NCBI GenBank assembly: GCA_021799275.1
Contig: JAJZAT010000003.1
Coordinates: forward strand, 98,392-162,391
DNA from: Bacillota bacterium
Lineage (GTDB): Bacteria > Bacillota > Sulfobacillia > JAJZYS01 > JAJYTV01
Length of the DNA: 64,000 nt
Direction: 5' to 3'
The notes under the pieces are model-generated. The model worked only from the letters and a program-made list of their open reading frames with translations. It ran no database searches and had not been told where the DNA came from. A program made the position numbers and the translations under genes. Within the stretch, counting starts at the first letter, position 1. The number at the start of each line of letters is the position of its first letter. Positions 15,740 through 26,221 of this stretch are shown here, in pieces.

Positions 15740-17194
15740 ATGAGGTTGCACAGTGCGGCTCTGGTCATCATCTTCCTGACGGTCGTCATAGCGCTCATCC
15801 TCGGTCTCCTGGCCGCCCGCGGCAAGCAGATGAACCTGCAGCAGTGGACGGTGGCGGGCCGCAGCTTCGGCGCCCTCTTCGTCTTCCTGCTGATGGCGGG
15901 CGACATCTACACGACGTTCACGTTCCTCGGCGGCAGCGGCTGGTCGTACGGGGTGGGCGGGCCGACGCTCTACATCCTGAGCTACGGCTCGCTTGCGTAC
16001 GTCCTCGCCTACTTCATGCTGCCGCGCATCTGGCGCTACGCGAAGACGCACAACCTCATCTCCCAGCCGGACTACTTCGAGCAGCGCTTCCAGAGTAAGG
16101 GCCTCTCCATGCTGGTCGCGCTCGTCGGCGTCGTCGCCATCATCCCGTACCTGCAGTCGCAGTTCACCGGTCTCGGCCTGATCGTGGAGATCGCGTCCTA
16201 CGGCAGCATCAGCGCCGTCTGGGGCATGGTCATCGCGATGTTCGTCATCGCCATCTACGTCACGCTGAGCGGCGTGCGCGGCTCCGCCTGGACCGCCGCC
16301 CTCAAGGACATCGTGCTCCTGGCCGTGGTGCTGTTCATCGGCATCGCCCTGCCCCTCCACGTCGGCGGCTTCTCCGCCATGTTCCACAAGATCGACGCCC
16401 TGAAGCCCGGCTTCCTGACCTTCGGCTCCACCGCGCAGGGCATCCCCTGGTTCATCTCCACGGTGCTGATGACGGCGGTCGGCTTCTACATGTGGCCGCA
16501 CGCCTTCGGAGCCGTCTACACCGCCAAGAACGAGCGCGTGTTCCGCAACAACGCCATGTTCCTGCCGCTCTACCAGCTCATCCTGCTGTTCGTCTTCTTC
16601 GTCGGCTTCGCCGCCATCCTGATCGTGCCGGGCCTGACCAACTCGAACCTCGCCCTGATGTCCGCCGTGACCAAGGTCTACGCGCCCTGGTTCGTCGGCG
16701 TCATCGGCGGCGCTGGCATGCTGGCGGCCCTCGTGCCCGGCTCGCTCATGCTGATCGGCGCGAGTACCCTCCTGGCGGAGAACATCTACCGGCCCTTGAG
16801 CCGCAGCGCGACCCCCTCCCAGGTGCAGCTCGTCGCGCGCGTCCTTGTATGGGTCATCGCCGCCATCACCCTCTTCTTCTCGGCGAACAGCAACGCCACG
16901 ATCGTCGCCCTGCTGCTGATGGGCTACAACTTCGTGACGCAGTTCTTCCCCGCCGTGATCCTCGGCATCTTCACGCAGCGCGGCGCCAACCGGATCGGCG
17001 CCATCTCCGGCATCGTGGTCGGCGTGATCCTGGTCGCGATCTTCGCCCTCACGGGCACGTCGATCATCTGGGGCCTCAACTCCGGCTTCCTGGCGGTCAT
17101 CGCGAACGCGATCGTCGTGCTCGCCGTGTCCGCTGCCACGCCGAGCTCGGCGGTGGTCGAGTCTCCATCGGCGAAGGCCACCCCGGCCGACTGA
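15740..17194 (+). CDS. Sodium:solute symporter (SSS family)
   Basis: 484 residues, about 13 predicted helices, preceded by AAGGAGGGG. Family features include AGDIYTTFTFLGGSGWSYG in helix 2, ISQPDYFEQRFQSKG in the first cytoplasmic loop and GSLMLIGASTLLAENIYRP. The substrate is unknown; pairing with DUF3311 and the M20 amidohydrolase suggests a carboxylate such as an amino acid derivative. A strong hairpin 25 bases after the stop closes the operon. Confidence 0.88.
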   Translation: MRLHSAALVIIFLTVVIALILGLLAARGKQMNLQQWTVAGRSFGALFVFLLMAGDIYTTFTFLGGSGWSYGVGGPTLYILSYGSLAYVLAYFMLPRIWRYAKTHNLISQPDYFEQRFQSKGLSMLVALVGVVAIIPYLQSQFTGLGLIVEIASYGSISAVWGMVIAMFVIAIYVTLSGVRGSAWTAALKDIVLLAVVLFIGIALPLHVGGFSAMFHKIDALKPGFLTFGSTAQGIPWFISTVLMTAVGFYMWPHAFGAVYTAKNERVFRNNAMFLPLYQLILLFVFFVGFAAILIVPGLTNSNLALMSAVTKVYAPWFVGVIGGAGMLAALVPGSLMLIGASTLLAENIYRPLSRSATPSQVQLVARVLVWVIAAITLFFSANSNATIVALLLMGYNFVTQFFPAVILGIFTQRGANRIGAISGIVVGVILVAIFALTGTSIIWGLNSGFLAVIANAIVVLAVSAATPSSAVVESPSAKATPAD

Positions 17195-17218
17195 GTCCTG
17201 TCTTCTCCCGATCGCACA

Positions 17219-17257
17219 AGCGGGCGGAGGAAGCCGAAAAGGCTTCCTCCGCCCGCT
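17219..17257 (+). terminator. Rho-independent terminator-like hairpin after the symporter
   Basis: A 17-bp perfect stem (AGCGGGCGGAGGAAGCC and its complement) encloses GAAAA. Only TCC follows on the plus strand, so the U tract is poor, but the stem is very stable. Confidence 0.75.
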
Positions 17258-17344
17258 TCCTGGTCAGGGCCGTTGGCCGCTGGACGCGCGGGACTCCTGC
17301 CCACCTTTGGTCCAATGGTCCGTGCCCAAACGTCGCACAAGGAC

Positions 17345-17350
17345 TATAAT
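17345..17350 (+). promoter_or_regulatory. TATAAT -10 element upstream of tatA
   Basis: A perfect TATAAT lies 33 bases before the tatA ATG. No convincing -35 hexamer is found 16-18 bases upstream. Confidence 0.45.
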
Positions 17351-17382
17351 CGACCCAGTTCCTACGGAAAGGGGGCGAGCCG

Positions 17383-17586
17383 ATGGATCTCCTGTCACCA
17401 GTCCATCTGGTGATCATCCTGGTGGTCGCGCTGCTCATCTTTGGCCCCAAGCGACTTCCCGAGATCGGCTCGGGCCTCGGCAAGACGATCCGGGAGTTCC
17501 GCAAATCGATGAACGACATCCAGCAGGACGCGGGCCTCGACCAGAAGGCCAGCGCGCAAGAGCCGGACACGACCAAGCAGGACTGA
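17383..17586 (+). CDS. tatA: Twin-arginine translocase subunit TatA
   Basis: 67 residues: one N-terminal helix (HLVIILVVALLIFGP), the hinge FGPKRLPEIG, and an amphipathic helix GSGLGKTIREFRKS with an acidic tail, the standard TatA/E layout. It forms the variable pore for export of folded proteins such as cofactor-containing redox proteins. It stands alone; tatC is not nearby. AAAGGGGGCG precedes the ATG. A bidirectional hairpin separates it from the convergent pyrE. Confidence 0.92.
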   Translation: MDLLSPVHLVIILVVALLIFGPKRLPEIGSGLGKTIREFRKSMNDIQQDAGLDQKASAQEPDTTKQD

Positions 17587-17643
17587 CCGGGACATGCCCG
17601 CGCGGGGCCGACTGAGCGCGTGGCTTCCGGCAGGCAGACCGAC

Positions 17644-17680
17644 AGGCGGAGGGCGGCGACCATGTCGCTGTCCTCCGCCT
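17644..17680. terminator. Bidirectional hairpin between tatA and pyrE
   Basis: AGGCGGAGG pairs with CCTCCGCCT, and the inner GCGGCGAC/GTCGCTGT extends the stem. It lies between convergent genes and could end both transcripts; TTTG follows on the plus strand. Confidence 0.6.
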
Positions 17681-17715
17681 TTGCCTATGGTGCGGTCCCC
17701 GGCCCAGGGGGCCGA

Positions 17716-18285
17716 TCAGGCCTTGGGGCGCTCGAGCGGTCTGCCCTCACGGCAGAGCGGGCAGTCGTCGGGGGTGTAGGATGGGATCTCGAGCGTCATG
17801 AGCGCCTTGAGGGGCACGCCGAGATCCACCTTGCCGCCGGTGCGGTCGGCGATGATGCCGACGCCACGCACGTCCGCCTGCGCCGCCTTGCAGATGTCGA
17901 GCACCTTCTGCACCGAGCCGCCGGTCGAGACGGCGTCCTCCACGACGAGCACCCGCTCGCCGGCCCGCAGGGCGAAGCCGCGCTTGAAGGCCATGCGCTC
18001 GCCGTCCTTCTCGGCGAAGATCGACCGCACGCCGAGGGCCCTCGCCACCTCGTGCGCCAGGATCACGCCGCCCATCGCCGGCCCGACCACCGTCTCGATG
18101 TCCTGCCGCTTGAAGAGTTCTGCCACCGCCTGTCCGAGTTCCGTGGCCGCCCGCGGCAGGGAGAAGGCCGGCGCGAAGAGGAGGAAGCGGCTCGAGTGCC
18201 GGCCGGAGGTGAGGAGAAAGTGTCCTTCGCGCAACACCCCCCACGCCGTGAGCCGCTCGAGCCAATACCCTTGGTCCCGCATCAC
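17716..18285 (-). CDS. pyrE: Orotate phosphoribosyltransferase
   Basis: 189 residues. The PRPP-binding loop VLVVEDAVSTGGSVQKVLD is intact, as are the N-terminal GHFLLTSGRHS and the AEKDGERM segment. It converts orotate and PRPP to OMP. The ATG overlaps the pyrF stop by four bases. It is the last gene of the pyr operon, as in Bacillus. The C-terminus has DDCPLCREG, a small Cys-x2-Cys tail seen in several Gram-positive PyrE proteins. Confidence 0.95.
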   Translation of the reverse strand: MMRDQGYWLERLTAWGVLREGHFLLTSGRHSSRFLLFAPAFSLPRAATELGQAVAELFKRQDIETVVGPAMGGVILAHEVARALGVRSIFAEKDGERMAFKRGFALRAGERVLVVEDAVSTGGSVQKVLDICKAAQADVRGVGIIADRTGGKVDLGVPLKALMTLEIPSYTPDDCPLCREGRPLERPKA

Positions 18286-18983
18286 TCGGTCTCCCCTTCC
18301 GCGATCTCCTCGACGAAAGCTCCGGCGGCGGCGGCGGGATCCTGGGCTTCCGTGATGGCTCGCCCGACGATGATCAGGTGCGCGCCAGCCCTCCGCGCCA
18401 TGGCCGGCGTCACCACGCGCCGTTGATCCTGGCGCCCGTCCACGGCCCGGCGCACGCCCGGCACCGCAAGCGTCGCCCCTGGGAACAGGCGCCTGAGCTC
18501 GGGGGCCTCCTCGCCCGAGGTGACGTAGCCGTCGACGCCGGCCTCCTGGCCGATGCGCGCCAGACGCAGCACGATGTCCTTGGGCGTTCCCCGCCAGCCG
18601 ACGGACTCGGCCGTCGACTCGTCGATGCTCGTGAGGAGCGTCACGGCGAGGAGCCGCACCTCGTCGCCCGCCGCTTCCTTGGCCGCGCGCAGCATGGCGG
18701 CGCCGCCCGAGGCGTGGACGTTGACGTAGCGCACGCCGAGGTCGCGCACCGCCCGAACCCCGCGCGCCACGGTCTGCGGGATGTCGTGCAGCTTGAGGTC
18801 GAGAAAGACCGGACGACCCAGCGCGACCACCTCGCGCACGACGGGCGGACCGCCCTGGTTGAAGAGATCCATGCCCACCTTGAACCCTCCGACCTCGGGC
18901 GCCACCTGGCGGGCCAGAGCGAGCGCACTCTCGGGGCTCATCTGGTCCAGGGCGACGAAGAGGTATTCGCGCGCCTCACGCAT
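18282..18983 (-). CDS. pyrF: Orotidine 5'-phosphate decarboxylase
   Basis: 233 residues from the ATG at 18983, which has AAGGAGG seven to eight bases upstream inside the pyrD end. FLDLKLHDIPQTV carries the catalytic Asp/Lys/Asp set and DLGVRYVNVHASGG follows; IIVGRAITEAQDP is the phosphate-binding end. It makes UMP from OMP. It overlaps pyrD by eight bases and pyrE by four. Confidence 0.95.
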   Translation of the reverse strand: MREAREYLFVALDQMSPESALALARQVAPEVGGFKVGMDLFNQGGPPVVREVVALGRPVFLDLKLHDIPQTVARGVRAVRDLGVRYVNVHASGGAAMLRAAKEAAGDEVRLLAVTLLTSIDESTAESVGWRGTPKDIVLRLARIGQEAGVDGYVTSGEEAPELRRLFPGATLAVPGVRRAVDGRQDQRRVVTPAMARRAGAHLIIVGRAITEAQDPAAAAGAFVEEIAEGETE

Positions 18984-19908
18984 CCTGTGTCCTCCTTTTC
19001 GCATCGGGATTGGCCGCGGCCCACGCCTCGCCCACCGAGGCGAATCCGGCCGCCTCGAGCTCCCGCTCGAGTTCCCCGATGATGCGGGGCGGCGCCAGAG
19101 GATCGCGGAACACGGCCGTCCCCACGGCTACGGCCCTGGCGCCGGCCATCAGGTACTCGAGCGCGTCGCGGCCGCTCTCGATGCCGCCCATGCCGATCAC
19201 GGGGATGTCGAGGCTGCGCGCGAGGTCGTAGACGATCCTGAGCCCGACCGGTTTGACGGCGGGCCCCGAGAGACCGCCCGTTCGGTTCGCGATCACGGGG
19301 CGGCGGCGCACGACGTCGATCGCCATGCCGAGCACGGTGTTGATCGCGGAGAGCGAATCGGCGCCCGCCTCCGCGCAGGCCCGGCCGAGCGCCACGGGAT
19401 CCGTGACGTTCGGCGAGATCTTGACGATCAGCGGCAGGCTGGTGGCCTGCCGCACCCTGGCCACCAGACCCGCGGCCCGATCGGGGTCCTGGGAAAAGAG
19501 CAGGCCGTCCGCGACGTTCGGGCAGGAGATGTTGAGCTCGATCGCCGCGACGCCGCTCTGCCCGTCGACGCCGCGTACGACGGCCAGGAAGCCTTCCTCG
19601 TCGTGGCCGACGACGTTCACGATCACCCTGGTGTCGTACTGGCGCAGGAAGGGCAGGTCGACCGTGAGGAAATGGTCGAGGCCCGGGTTCTGCAGTCCGA
19701 TCGCGTTGAGCATGCCACCCGGTGCGCGGGCGATGCGGATGGGCGGGTTGCCGGACCAGGGTTCGCGCGAGACGCCCTTCACCATCACGCCGCCCAGGAG
19801 CGAGAGGTCGTAGAGCTCCGCGGCCTCGCGCCCGTAGCCGAAGGTGCCCGAGGCCGTCAGGACGGGGTTCTTGAAGGCGATCCCCGCAACCTCTGTCGCG
19901 AGTCCCAT
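18976..19908 (-). CDS. pyrD: Dihydroorotate dehydrogenase, catalytic subunit (class 1B)
   Basis: 310 residues, the PyrDB type that works with PyrK and NAD. NPVLTASGTFGYG at the N-terminus, NAIGLQNPG, ELNISCPNV with the active-site Cys, and MGGIESGRDALEYLMAGA for FMN phosphate binding are all present. The ATG at 19908 overlaps the pyrK stop (ATGA), which fixes the start. It oxidises dihydroorotate to orotate in the cytosol. Confidence 0.95.
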   Translation of the reverse strand: MGLATEVAGIAFKNPVLTASGTFGYGREAAELYDLSLLGGVMVKGVSREPWSGNPPIRIARAPGGMLNAIGLQNPGLDHFLTVDLPFLRQYDTRVIVNVVGHDEEGFLAVVRGVDGQSGVAAIELNISCPNVADGLLFSQDPDRAAGLVARVRQATSLPLIVKISPNVTDPVALGRACAEAGADSLSAINTVLGMAIDVVRRRPVIANRTGGLSGPAVKPVGLRIVYDLARSLDIPVIGMGGIESGRDALEYLMAGARAVAVGTAVFRDPLAPPRIIGELERELEAAGFASVGEAWAAANPDAKRRTQDA

Positions 19909-20690
19909 CAGAGCTTCACCTCGTCCCAGCGGAAGACGGGACCCTCCCGGCAGACGCGGGCGTAGATACCGTAGGGGCCGAGTTCGGGGTCGGGACTGCT
20001 GCGCTCCACCGCGCAGCCGAGGCAAACCCCGTAACCACAGGCCATCGCCGCCTCGAGCGCCAGATAGGTGTCTTGAAGCGGCCTGCGCTCCGCGAACGCC
20101 TGGACCGCCCGCAGCATGGGCTCCGGGCCGCAGGCGAAGACCGCGTCGGCCTCCATGTCCTCGAGGAGGTCCGTCACGGGACCGTGGTATCCGCGCGAGC
20201 CGTCGTCGGTCGCCGTGCGCACCTCGATCCCGAGCCCCTGGAGCTCGGACTGTCCGAGGAGCCCGGAGCGCGTCCTGGCGCCGATCAGCGCGGTCACGTC
20301 GCAGCCCCGCTGGCGCAGGGCGCGGCCGAGCGACCAGAGCGGCGGCACGCCCACCCCTCCGCCGACGAGCACTGCCCGCAGCGGCCGCTCTGGCAGCGGA
20401 AAGCCATGCCCGAGCGGCCCCATGGCCTGCAGGCGGTCCCGGGCCCTGAGCTGCCCGAGCGCCGCGGTGCCCGGGCCGACGATGCGGAAGAGGAAGCTCA
20501 TCCGCCGCGGCGAGAAGGTGCGGAAGAAGGAGAGCGGCCTCGGCAGGTAGGTATCGCGCCCGTCGCCGGCCGACAGCATGTAGAACTGACCGGGCTCCGG
20601 CTCTTCGTCCTCAGGGAACTCGAGCACCAGTTCGACGCAGTCCGGCGCCGGCTGCAGCCGCTCCACCACGCGGACGTCCTGCGGCCTCAC
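19908..20690 (-). CDS. pyrK: Dihydroorotate dehydrogenase, electron transfer subunit
   Basis: 260 residues from a GTG that overlaps the carB stop (GTGA). The FAD domain has YLPRPLSFF and the NAD domain [14 protein letters not shown]. The [2Fe-2S] ligands are C218, C223, C226 and C247 ([10 protein letters not shown] and RVCREG). It passes electrons from PyrD to NAD. A very long unrelated frame runs through it and carB but is an artefact of high GC. Confidence 0.95.
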   Translation of the reverse strand: MRPQDVRVVERLQPAPDCVELVLEFPEDEEPEPGQFYMLSAGDGRDTYLPRPLSFFRTFSPRRMSFLFRIVGPGTAALGQLRARDRLQAMGPLGHGFPLPERPLRAVLVGGGVGVPPLWSLGRALRQRGCDVTALIGARTRSGLLGQSELQGLGIEVRTATDDGSRGYHGPVTDLLEDMEADAVFACGPEPMLRAVQAFAERRPLQDTYLALEAAMACGYGVCLGCAVERSSPDPELGPYGIYARVCREGPVFRWDEVKL

Positions 20691-23600
20691 GGCAGGTCCG
20701 CCGCGAAGTAGTCCTGCAGGGCCCGCACCTCCATGCTGCGCGGCTTCGCCATCACGCCGAGCATCGCTTGCGCGGTGTCGAGCGAGGTGACGCAGGGCAC
20801 GCCGTGCTCCACCGCCGTCCTGCGGATCTGGAAGCCGTCCCGCTGGGGGCTCCTGCCCTGCGTGAACGTGTTGACCACGAGGTCGATGTCGCCGGAGCGG
20901 ATGCGCTCGAGGATGTCGGGGGCCGCCTCGCCAATCTTCGGCACCTCCTCCACCTCGACGCCGGCCGCCCTCAGGGCGGCCGCGGTGCCGCGGGTCGCGT
21001 AGAGCCTCGCCCCGGCGCGGTAGAGGTCGGCCGCCAGCGGCAGCACCTCCTCCTTGTCGCGGTCGGCGATCGTCAAGAGAACCCGCGGACGCTCGGGGAC
21101 GCGGTAGCCCGCCGCGGCGAATGCCTTGATGAGCGCCTGCGAGAACTCGGGGTCGATGCCGAGCACCTCGCCCGTGGACTTCATCTCCGGTCCCAGCGTC
21201 GCGTCGACGCGCCTGAGCTTGGCCCACGAGAAGACTGGGCACTTGATGCCGACGTGCGGGCTCTTCGGCCAGAGGCCCGGCGTGATGCCCTGCTTGCGCA
21301 GGCTCCGGCCGAGGGCGACCTGCGTCGCGATGGCCGCGAGCGGCACGCCCGCGACCTTCATGAGATACGGCAGGGTGCGGGACGCGCGCGGGTTCGCCTC
21401 GATCACATAGAGCTGTCCCTCGTAGGCGACGAACTGGACGTTCAGGAGCCCGCGCGTTTCGAGCCCGAGCGCCAGGCGCCGCGTCGCTTCGCAGATCTCT
21501 TCCTCCATCCGCTCGTCGATGCCCGGCGCCGGGTAGACGGCGATCGAGTCGCCCGAGTGCACCCCAGCCCGCTCGATGTGCTGCATGATGCCGCCGACGA
21601 GCACGTCCTCGCCGTCCGCCACCGCGTCCACCTCGAGTTCGAGGCCCGGCAGGTACTGGTCGACGAGGATCGGCCGGCCGGGCATGGCTCCTGCGGCCCG
21701 CTCGAGGTACTCGCCGAGGTCTTCGGGACCGTAGCAGATCTCCATCGCGCGGCCGCCGAGCACGAACGACGGGCGCACCAGCACGGGGTAGCCGATCTCG
21801 CCCGCCACCTTGAGCGCGGCCGCGGCGTCGAGCACCGTCTCCCCCCGCGGCCGCCTGAGTTCGAGCCGCTGCAGGAGCGCGTCGAACTGGCGGCGGTCCT
21901 CCGCCGCGTCGATGCCCTGCGCCTGCGTGCCGAGGATCGGAATGCCGGCCGCCTGCAGGCTGCTCGCGAGGTTGATCGCGGTCTGGCCGCCGAACTGCAC
22001 CAGGACGCCCTCCACATGCTCGCGCTCCGCGATCTCCTGCACGTCCTCGAACCCGAGCGGCTCGAAGTACAGGCGGTCGGACTGGGTCCAGTCGGTGGAG
22101 ACGGTCTCCGGGTTCGAGTTGATCATGATCGAGCGCCGCCCGGTCCCTCGGAGAGCCCCGAGGGCATGCACCGCCGAGCAGTCGAACTCGATGCCCTGCC
22201 CGATTCTGATCGGACCCGAGCCGAGGACGAGGACCGAGCGCTCCCCCTGCGGCACCGGCGCCTCGTCCTCCATCTCGTAGCTCGAGTAGTAGTACGGCGT
22301 CTCGGCGTCGAACTCGGCCGCGCAGGTGTCGACCATTTTGTAGGTCGGGACGATGCCGTGCTCCTGGCGCAGCCGCCGCACGTCGGCGGCGTCCCTCGCC
22401 CAGAGCTCCGCGATGACGCGGTCGGAGAAGCCGTCGCGCTTCGCCGCGCGCAAGAGCTCGACGTCGCCTGGACGCGCGGCGAGTTCCCCTTCGAGCGCGA
22501 CGATGCGGGCGAGCTCGCGCAGGAAGTGGCGGTCGATCGCCGTGAGGCCCCAGAGTTCCTCGATCTCGTGGCCGCGCCGCATGAGCTCCGCCACCGCGAA
22601 GAGGCGCCGGTCGTCCGGAGTCTGCGCGAGGGCGCAAAGCTCCTCGTCCGACTTGCCCGCGAGCTCCTTGAGCTGCAGGTGGTAGGTGCCGATCTCGAGC
22701 GAACGCACCGCCTTCAGGAGCGCGGCGCGCAGGGTGCGGCCGATCGCCATCACCTCGCCCGTCGCCTGCATCTGCGTGCCGAGGCGCCGGTCCGCCTGGG
22801 CGAACTTGTCGAACGGCCAGCGCGGAATCTTGACGACGACGTAGTCGAGCGCCGGCTCGAAGAGGGCGGAGGTTCTGCCCGTGACGGGGTTGCGCAGCTC
22901 GTCGAGCGTGAGCCCGAGGGCGAGCTTCGCGGCGAGCTTGGCGATCGGGTAGCCCGTGGCCTTCGAGGCGAGGGCGCTCGAGCGGCTGACGCGCGGGTTC
23001 ACCTCGATGACCCGGTACTCCCCGGTGACCGGGTGCAGGCCGAACTGCACGTTGCAGCCGCCCTCGACCTCTAGCGCGCGGATGATGCGCAGCGCGGCCG
23101 AGCGCAGCACCTGGTAGTCGCGATCCGTCAGGGTCAGGCTGGGGGCCACGACGATCGAGTCGCCGGTGTGCACCCCGACCGGGTCGATGTTCTCCATGTT
23201 GCAGACCGTGATCGCCTGGTCCAGGCGATCGCGCATGACCTCGTACTCGACTTCCTTCCAGCCCTGGATCGACTCTTCGACAAGGCACTGGTGGATCGGC
23301 GAGAGCGCAAGCCCGCGCGCCAGGACCGCCTCGAGCTCGGATTCGTCCGGGGCGATGCCGCCGCCGGTGCCGCCGAGGGTGTAGGCCGGCCGCACGATCA
23401 CGGGGTAGCCGACCTCCCGCGCGAACGCGACGCCGTCCCCGATGCTCTCCACCGTGCGGCTCTGCGGAATCGGCTCGCCGAGCTCCAGCATGAGGGCGCG
23501 GAAGGCCTCGCGGTCCTCGGCCCGCTTGATCGCGGCGACGCCCGTGCCGAGGAGGCGCACGCCGTGGCGCTCCAGCACCCCGGACTCCTCGAGCTGCACT

Positions 23601-23896
23601 GCCAGGTTCAGCCCGACCTGCCCGCCCAGGGTGGGCAGGAGGCCGTCGGGGCGCTCGCGGGCGATGATGCGCTCGAGGTACTCCGGCAGCAGCGGCTCGA
23701 GGTAGACGCGGTCGGCGATGCCGGGGTCCGTCATGATGGTGGCCGGGTTCGAATTGACCAGCACCACCTCGACGCCCTCCTCGCGCAGGGACTGGCAGGC
23801 TTGCGTCCCCGCGTAGTCGAACTCGGCCGCCTGCCCGATCACGATCGGGCCAGAGCCGATCACCAGAACCTTGCGCGGCAGTCCCTGCCGGCCCAT
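20687..23896 (-). CDS. carB: Carbamoyl phosphate synthase, large subunit
   Basis: 1069 residues, two ATP-grasp halves in tandem. The first begins [22 protein letters not shown] and the second [32 protein letters not shown] and [11 protein letters not shown] are the paired nucleotide segments. The C-terminal MGS-like regulatory domain (about 930-1060) has [11 protein letters not shown]. It makes carbamoyl phosphate from bicarbonate, ammonia and ATP, with ammonia from CarA. Start at the ATG 23896, overlapping carA by one base within ATGA; upstream in-frame codons lie inside carA. Confidence 0.96.
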   Translation of the reverse strand: MGRQGLPRKVLVIGSGPIVIGQAAEFDYAGTQACQSLREEGVEVVLVNSNPATIMTDPGIADRVYLEPLLPEYLERIIARERPDGLLPTLGGQVGLNLAVQLEESGVLERHGVRLLGTGVAAIKRAEDREAFRALMLELGEPIPQSRTVESIGDGVAFAREVGYPVIVRPAYTLGGTGGGIAPDESELEAVLARGLALSPIHQCLVEESIQGWKEVEYEVMRDRLDQAITVCNMENIDPVGVHTGDSIVVAPSLTLTDRDYQVLRSAALRIIRALEVEGGCNVQFGLHPVTGEYRVIEVNPRVSRSSALASKATGYPIAKLAAKLALGLTLDELRNPVTGRTSALFEPALDYVVVKIPRWPFDKFAQADRRLGTQMQATGEVMAIGRTLRAALLKAVRSLEIGTYHLQLKELAGKSDEELCALAQTPDDRRLFAVAELMRRGHEIEELWGLTAIDRHFLRELARIVALEGELAARPGDVELLRAAKRDGFSDRVIAELWARDAADVRRLRQEHGIVPTYKMVDTCAAEFDAETPYYYSSYEMEDEAPVPQGERSVLVLGSGPIRIGQGIEFDCSAVHALGALRGTGRRSIMINSNPETVSTDWTQSDRLYFEPLGFEDVQEIAEREHVEGVLVQFGGQTAINLASSLQAAGIPILGTQAQGIDAAEDRRQFDALLQRLELRRPRGETVLDAAAALKVAGEIGYPVLVRPSFVLGGRAMEICYGPEDLGEYLERAAGAMPGRPILVDQYLPGLELEVDAVADGEDVLVGGIMQHIERAGVHSGDSIAVYPAPGIDERMEEEICEATRRLALGLETRGLLNVQFVAYEGQLYVIEANPRASRTLPYLMKVAGVPLAAIATQVALGRSLRKQGITPGLWPKSPHVGIKCPVFSWAKLRRVDATLGPEMKSTGEVLGIDPEFSQALIKAFAAAGYRVPERPRVLLTIADRDKEEVLPLAADLYRAGARLYATRGTAAALRAAGVEVEEVPKIGEAAPDILERIRSGDIDLVVNTFTQGRSPQRDGFQIRRTAVEHGVPCVTSLDTAQAMLGVMAKPRSMEVRALQDYFAADLP

Positions 23897-24960
23897 CAGG
23901 CGACACCTCCCAGCGATGCGACGAAGCGCCTCAGCGTGTCGCGGGCTTCCCACGGTCCGGGTCCCGCCTCCGGGTGGTACTGCACCGACAGGACCGGCCG
24001 TCCCGTGTGCCGGAGGCCCTCGACGGTGCCGTCGTTGAGATGCCGCTCCGTGACGATGAGTGGAGTTCCGACGAGGCTCTCCTCCGCCACCGCATAGCCG
24101 TGGTTCTGGCTCGTCACCTCGCCGGGGCGTCCCTCGCCGTGCCCGACCGGGTGGTTCGCGCCGCGGTGGCCGAACGGCAGCTTGAACGTCTTCCCGCCGT
24201 AGCCGAGCGCCAGGAGCTGATGGCCGAGGCAGATGCCGAGCGTCGGCCAGCGGTCCGCGACCTGCCTCGCCTTCGCGGCGAACTCGGGCATGAGCGACGG
24301 GTCGCCGGGACCGTTCGAGAGCACGACGCCCTGGGCACCGGCGCCTTCGATCTCGGCGAGCGGCGCGTCGGGCGACACGACGAACACCCTGGCGCCGGCG
24401 GCCTGGAGCTGCCGCAGGATGTCGGACTTGAGGCCGAAGTCGAGAACGGCCACGACGGGACCGTCGCCCTCGCGCGAGAACCAGTAGCTCGCGCGGGTGG
24501 CCATCTCGCGCACGAGCTGGCAGGACGTCTCGGGCACCGCGCCGCGCGCGGCCAAGGCGATCCTGCCGGCCATCGTGCCGGCCTTGCGCAGATGCCGCGT
24601 CAAGGCGCGGGTGTCCACGTCCGAGAGGATCGGCACGCCGGCCTCCTGCAGGAAGGGGACGATGCCGAGCTGGCTCGTCGCGTGGCTCGGCTCCTCCTGC
24701 AGCGAGCGCACGACGAGGCCGCGCAGGGTCGGGCGCGGCGCCTCGAGCCGGCCGGGGTCGATGCCGTAGACGCCGATCTCCGGGAAGGTCATGACCACGA
24801 TCTGCCCCGCGTAGGAAGCGTCGGTCGCGATCTCTCCGTATCCAGTCATCGCGGTCGTGAAGACGACCTCGCCGACCACGTCATCCGGTCCCTTGAGGCT
24901 ACCGGGAAAAATCCGTCCGTCCTCGAGTTCGAGCACGGCCAAGACACGATCAGTCCGCAA
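23896..24960 (-). CDS. carA: Carbamoyl phosphate synthase, small subunit
   Basis: About 354 residues: the N-terminal CPSase domain ([27 protein letters not shown]) and a class I glutamine amidotransferase domain with nucleophile Cys in [13 protein letters not shown] and His/Glu in [11 protein letters not shown]. It releases ammonia from glutamine and channels it to CarB. No ATG suits the start. TTG at 24960 is chosen because AGGTGG lies seven bases upstream; TTG 24942 and GTG 24936 are nearer to the usual N-terminus. It overlaps pyrC by 11 bases with this start. Confidence 0.93.
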   Translation of the reverse strand: MRTDRVLAVLELEDGRIFPGSLKGPDDVVGEVVFTTAMTGYGEIATDASYAGQIVVMTFPEIGVYGIDPGRLEAPRPTLRGLVVRSLQEEPSHATSQLGIVPFLQEAGVPILSDVDTRALTRHLRKAGTMAGRIALAARGAVPETSCQLVREMATRASYWFSREGDGPVVAVLDFGLKSDILRQLQAAGARVFVVSPDAPLAEIEGAGAQGVVLSNGPGDPSLMPEFAAKARQVADRWPTLGICLGHQLLALGYGGKTFKLPFGHRGANHPVGHGEGRPGEVTSQNHGYAVAEESLVGTPLIVTERHLNDGTVEGLRHTGRPVLSVQYHPEAGPGPWEARDTLRRFVASLGGVA

Positions 24961-26221
24961 CCGGATGCCACCTGCCTTCCGTGATGATGCCAAGCGCCCT
25001 GCCCTGGAGGGTTCGCCCCAGGAGGGCCGAGTTGCCGCTTCTCGAACGCAGCGTTCCCGGTCCCACCGTCCAGCGGGCGGTGAGGTCGAAGACGCTGAGT
25101 CGGGCCTCCTGGCCCTCGCGCACCGCGACCGCCTTGAGGCCGAAGACGGCGCGCGGTCCCGCCGTCATCGCCGTCACGAGCCGCTCGAGCGGGAGGTGTC
25201 CCTCCTGCACGAGACCGCTGTAGAGCGAGCTGAACGCCGTCTCGAGTCCGATCACGCCGTTTGGCGCCGCGAGCATGCCCTGGCTCTTCTCCTGGGCCGT
25301 GTGCGGGGCGTGGTCGGTCGCGATGCAGTCGATCAGTCCCTCCCGCAGCGCCTCGCGCAAAGCCTCGCGGTCGGAGACCTCCCTGAGCGGCGGGTTCATC
25401 TTCGCGAGGCTCCCGAGCTCCGCCACCGCCTCGTCCGTCAGGAGGAGATGGTGCGGCGTCACCTCGCCGCTTACCGCGAGGCCGTCCTCGCGGCCCCTGC
25501 GCAGAAGAGCGAGGGTCTCCTTGGTCGATACGTGCGCGACGTGCAGCCGGCCGCCGACATCGCGCAAGAGCTCGAGGTCGCGCGCGACAATCGAGGATTC
25601 CGCGCTGCGCGGCTGGCCGGGGAGCCCGAGCCGGTACGAGACCTTTCCCTCGTGCATCACGCCCGAGCCGGCGAGGTCCGGATCCTCGGCATGGCTGACG
25701 ATCAGTGCGCCGAAGGCCTGCGCGTACTGCAGCGCGAGCCGCATCACCGTGCTGCGCGCGACACCGTGTCCGTCGTCGGAGAACGCGACGGCGCCCTCGC
25801 CGAGGAGCGCGCCGAACTCCGTCAGATCCGCTCCCGCCTGGCCCTTGGTCATGGCGGCGATCTGGTGCATGCGCACCGGGTGGCCGGCCGCCCGCCCGAG
25901 CACCTGGCGCAGGAGCCAGGCGTCGTCGATCGGCGGCCGGGTGTTCGGCATGGCGCAGACATCGGTGAAGCCGCCGGCGAGCGCCGCCCGCAGGCCGGAG
26001 TCGATGTCCTCCTTCTGCGTCTGACCCGGCTCGCGCAGATGGACGTGCACGTCGCAGAGGCCCGGCGTCACGACAGCCCCCTCGGCCTCGACCGTCGCGT
26101 CGCCGTGCGGCAGACCATGGCCGATCGCGGCGATGACGCCGTCCTCGACCAACAGGTCCGCGACGCGGTCGAGACCCGCGGCCGGGTCGAAGAGGCGCAC
26201 GCCTCTCAGGTCAACGCGCAT
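24950..26221 (-). CDS. pyrC: Dihydroorotase (PyrC, type I)
   Basis: 423 residues. Zinc-binding DVHVHLREPG (H59, H61) and later ATDHAPH are present, along with GGFTDVCAMPNTRPP. It closes carbamoyl aspartate to dihydroorotate. The length and motifs are those of the Bacillus-type class I enzyme. It overlaps pyrB by 11 bases and carA at the other end. Confidence 0.95.
   Translation of the reverse strand: MRVDLRGVRLFDPAAGLDRVADLLVEDGVIAAIGHGLPHGDATVEAEGAVVTPGLCDVHVHLREPGQTQKEDIDSGLRAALAGGFTDVCAMPNTRPPIDDAWLLRQVLGRAAGHPVRMHQIAAMTKGQAGADLTEFGALLGEGAVAFSDDGHGVARSTVMRLALQYAQAFGALIVSHAEDPDLAGSGVMHEGKVSYRLGLPGQPRSAESSIVARDLELLRDVGGRLHVAHVSTKETLALLRRGREDGLAVSGEVTPHHLLLTDEAVAELGSLAKMNPPLREVSDREALREALREGLIDCIATDHAPHTAQEKSQGMLAAPNGVIGLETAFSSLYSGLVQEGHLPLERLVTAMTAGPRAVFGLKAVAVREGQEARLSVFDLTARWTVGPGTLRSRSGNSALLGRTLQGRALGIITEGRWHPVAD

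Noticed and set aside
19908..23906. A 1332-codon minus-strand frame covering pyrK and carB
   Set aside because: Only its last 260 codons (PyrK) resemble a protein; the rest is an Arg/Gly/Ala-rich shadow of carB.
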